This document shows, in pieces, positions 24,190-25,592 of a DNA stretch of 25,592 nt (position 1 is the first letter of the stretch; each line of letters begins with the position of its first letter). Below the pieces are notes generated by a model. That model saw nothing but the letters and a program-made list of their open reading frames with translations. It had not been told where the DNA came from and did not search any database. The position numbers were made by a program, and so were the translations under genes. Origin of the DNA: a virus; IMG/VR virus record IMGVR_UViG_3300042898_004645, positions 1 to 25,592 of that record, one strand, 5' to 3'.

Positions 24190-24421
24190 TATTCAGAATG
24201 GGGCTCGAACCCACATAGATTTCATAAATTGACCTTGGAGAACGCGCTTCCTGAGTGTATCTCAGTGCATCCGCAACCATGTGGTCAGAACCTCACACCC
24301 TTTGGTCTTATGTCAGTTGAATACACAACCATATCTTTGACTGCCTCCAGTAGCAAGTTAAAATCACTCAAAGAGAATCCTTTCGTTTTAGGATTGTTTT
24401 TCCGATTTAAACTATCTGAAT
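24190..24421 (-). other. Unresolved structured RNA: tRNA-like ends separated by ~150 bases
   Basis: Read on the minus strand, the 3' end has a proper tRNA T-arm (GTGGG-TTCGAGC-CCCAT) followed by TCTGAAT and discriminator-like A, ending six bases before tRNA-Arg. A perfect partner ATTCAGA lies about 220 bases upstream and is followed by TA and a D-arm-like GTTT...AAAC with GG in its loop, exactly as a tRNA begins. Between them are further hairpins: AATCCT/AGGATT, ACTG-GAGG-CAGT and CTGAG-ATACA-CTCAG. I could not rebuild an anticodon arm. Options are an intron-interrupted tRNA, a tmRNA-like molecule, or a decayed tRNA. No ORF here looks real. Confidence 0.4.
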
Positions 24422-24436
24422 ATTTTAGGTAATGAT

Positions 24437-24487
24437 AGATGGAATCGGACATCTTAAAAGCAGTGTCTAAACAGGAGCTACTTTTAA
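24437..24487 (-). other. Two hairpins just downstream of the homing-endonuclease-like gene
   Basis: On the minus strand TTAAAAGTAG pairs with CTGCTTTTAA (10 bp with one G-U that becomes a mismatch on the plus strand), followed by AGATG/CATCT with an 8-base loop TCCGATTC. They start 15 bases after the gene's stop. The G-U pair suggests the minus-strand RNA is the selected one. Possibly part of the same RNA as the tRNA-like ends. Confidence 0.35.
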
Positions 24488-24501
24488 TTTTCGTTATATC
24501 A

Positions 24502-25299
24502 CTACTTATTTTTTATTTTTCTATATCTAGTATCTATTCCTAAAGAATCTAGTTTATGTTTGTCCCAAATTTCTAAATTCCCATTAAATTGTTTCCATTT
24601 TATATCATCTAATTCGGTTTTAAACCCTTTAACCTCTATATAACAATTCCAGTCGGAAACATAAAAATCCGGACAGTAAGTTGATGTTCTATTACTAATT
24701 GAATTGATGTATTTAAATCTTTTTTTATTCCTCATCCAAATAACACCAATTTTGTCTAAATATTCTGAGACTCTAAATTCCCAATTTCCATCAACTTTTA
24801 TTTTACCTGCTATTGGACTTTCATATTCTAATTTTTTACATCTACCAGCAGTTGATTCCCAACCACTTTCATATCTTTTTTTCATAATTTCACTCAAAAG
24901 TCTCTTTGTTTCCTCAGTGTGTTTAGTACCTTTATATACTCTATTTTCTAAAGATTTACTTATTTTAGCAATTCTTTCATCTGTGAACTTATTCAATCCT
25001 TTACTCCATCCCAACCCTGGTTTGGATCGTTTTCTCCTAGGACCTCTTCCATCACAATAGCTAAGATGTTTGTCAAAATTTGCTTTTATTTCAAAGTTAC
25101 ATTTAGGACATATTTTAATTTCTTTAACTTTTTCACCTTTACAATTATTCTCATGGTTTTTAAGGCCACCTTGTGACTTAAATTCTTTCTGACAAGATTT
25201 ACAATTTAAAATATTATTTTCATTATGAGAATATTTATAATGATTTCCTATTTCACTTTTGTTTTCAGTTTCAAATTCACACTTCTTACATTTATACAT
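24502..25299 (-). CDS. PD-(D/E)XK homing-endonuclease-like protein with zinc fingers and NUMOD3-like region
   Basis: 265 aa. Three Cys/His fingers lie at the N-terminus: C4-C7-H20-H25, C33-C36-H49-C53 and C64-C67-H78-C82. Residues ~95-142 (G-W-S-K-G-L-N-K-F, H-T-E-E-T-K-R-L-L-S-E) resemble NUMOD3, a DNA-binding module found in phage homing endonucleases. The C-terminus has C-P-D-F-Y at 209-213 and Y-I-E-V-K-G at 220-225, a clear PD...(D/E)XK nuclease core (D211, E222, K224). Neither GIY-YIG nor HNH motifs are present. Selfish nucleases of this kind copy themselves into cognate genomes. It lies between tRNA genes, a frequent site for such insertions, and has its own promoter-like motif. The fold call is firm; homing function is inferred. 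Confidence 0.78.
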   Translation of the reverse strand: MYKCKKCEFETENKSEIGNHYKYSHNENNILNCKSCQKEFKSQGGLKNHENNCKGEKVKEIKICPKCNFEIKANFDKHLSYCDGRGPRRKRSKPGLGWSKGLNKFTDERIAKISKSLENRVYKGTKHTEETKRLLSEIMKKRYESGWESTAGRCKKLEYESPIAGKIKVDGNWEFRVSEYLDKIGVIWMRNKKRFKYINSISNRTSTYCPDFYVSDWNCYIEVKGFKTELDDIKWKQFNGNLEIWDKHKLDSLGIDTRYRKIKNK

Positions 25300-25300
25300 A

Positions 25301-25316
25301 TTTTATATATAAATAA
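25301..25316 (-). promoter_or_regulatory. Promoter-like motif before the homing-endonuclease-like gene
   Basis: The minus strand reads TTATTTATATATAAAA right before the ATG at 25299, a looser match. It suggests the nuclease is transcribed on its own. Confidence 0.35.
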
Positions 25317-25383
25317 TTAGACCTCCCCTAGACCACAATCCTCATAATTCCATTTATTCTAAATGAATTCCTTAATTATTTTG

Positions 25384-25468
25384 CGGAAGATACAGGATTC
25401 GAACCTGTGGGGCTGTTACACCCATCTCTTTAGCAAAGAGATACGATAGACCACTCTGACAATCTTCC
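25384..25468 (-). tRNA. tRNA-Ser (anticodon GCT)
   Basis: An 85-base class II cloverleaf on the minus strand. The acceptor GGAAGAT/ATCTTCC is perfect. The anticodon stem TCTCT/AGAGA encloses TTGCTAA, giving GCT (Ser, AGC/AGT codons). There is a long variable arm starting GGGTGTAACAGCCC, and the T-arm ACAGG-TTCGAAT-CCTGT is perfect. The discriminator is G and CCA is not encoded. Confidence 0.92.
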
Positions 25469-25469
25469 A

Positions 25470-25592
25470 AAATAAGAATACAAAGGTTACCAACCTTTAT
25501 CAGTGGTTAGCTGATGACTTATGGAATCGAACCAACACATCCAGTGTTTCGTCAATATTCTTCTTGCGGAAATGAGAGGACCCGACCCCCAG
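25470..25592 (-). other. Unresolved tRNA-like end region at window edge
   Basis: On the minus strand this stretch has a T-loop-like GG-TTCGATT-CC with poor outer stem pairing, a hairpin ATCAG-CTAACCA-CTGAT with a 7-base loop, and AAAGGTT/AACCTTT. It may be a further degenerate or interrupted tRNA that runs off the window. I could not form a full cloverleaf and see no ORF. Confidence 0.3.

Noticed and set aside
24190-24421. Group I intron core (AAGATATGG resembles the S element; ACTG-GAGG-CAGT resembles P8)
   Set aside because: There is not enough sequence between the tRNA-like 5' half and this block for P3-P6, and the P7 pairing is poor.
24190-24421. Standard tmRNA
   Set aside because: No G-G-G-G-C-style acceptor with the G-U identity pair and no credible tag reading frame; kept only as an open alternative.
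24157-24432. 91-codon open frame on the plus strand
   Set aside because: It overlaps tRNA-Arg and the hairpin-rich RNA region and has no typical leader; a chance frame.

Overview
The window is AT-rich and packed with genes on both strands. It reads as part of the genome of a large contractile-tailed bacteriophage (myovirus) of the T4-like or jumbo type. The phage assignment rests on a gp6/J-like baseplate wedge protein, a gp27/gpD-like baseplate hub carrying a muramidase domain, a LysM-like tail protein, a tail-associated amidase, a phage-type lysozyme beside a small membrane protein, and several tRNA genes. A Bacteroidota (flavobacterial) host is likely but inferred. Start codons have no Shine-Dalgarno sequence and sit behind A/T-rich leaders. 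The phage PurA carries a G-S-T-L-K-G-I-G-P segment like that of flavobacterial PurA as I recall it. One exported protein has a signal peptide ending in K-A-Q.

Layout. (1) 1-4270, minus strand: a partial gene, a secreted protein, and a tightly overlapping cluster of a DHH phosphoesterase, an unknown protein, and an amidoligase-like enzyme with a pentapeptide-repeat tail. (2) 4407-12650, plus strand: an unknown protein, then the tail/baseplate block (762-aa structural protein, LysM-like protein, muramidase-hub fusion, amidase) and an unknown 209-aa protein. (3) 12636-15857: a minus-strand J-domain protein, a glycine-rich protein, a GH24 endolysin with a candidate holin, a guanylate-kinase-like enzyme and a minus-strand membrane protein. 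(4) 15858-16085: a gene-free stretch with three hairpins, a promoter-like motif and a terminator on the minus strand, which looks like a small RNA gene. (5) 16086-18450: a short protein, the baseplate wedge protein and a small unknown protein. (6) 18539-22609: an unknown protein, an IscA-type Fe-S carrier, PurA, two DNA methyltransferases and an unknown protein, probably one transcription unit. (7) 22610-25592: small proteins, tRNA-Arg(ACG), an unresolved structured RNA region that looks like an interrupted tRNA, a PD-(D/E)XK homing-endonuclease-like gene, tRNA-Ser(GCT), and an unresolved tRNA-like edge.

Two window-wide signals stand out. First, a motif close to TTTTAATATATA(A/C) lies about 10-50 bases upstream of most transcription-unit heads on both strands and is mostly absent in front of genes inside units. 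It is probably the phage's own promoter class. Second, at least six unrelated proteins (DHH enzyme, amidoligase, and several unknowns) begin with a short basic/aromatic peptide ending in [F/I/L]-x-E, and a seventh has the same peptide internally. This is the form of the T4 capsid-targeting sequence that is cut by the prohead protease. If that reading is right, this phage packages a set of enzymes in its head and delivers them with its DNA. That is the most interesting hypothesis here.
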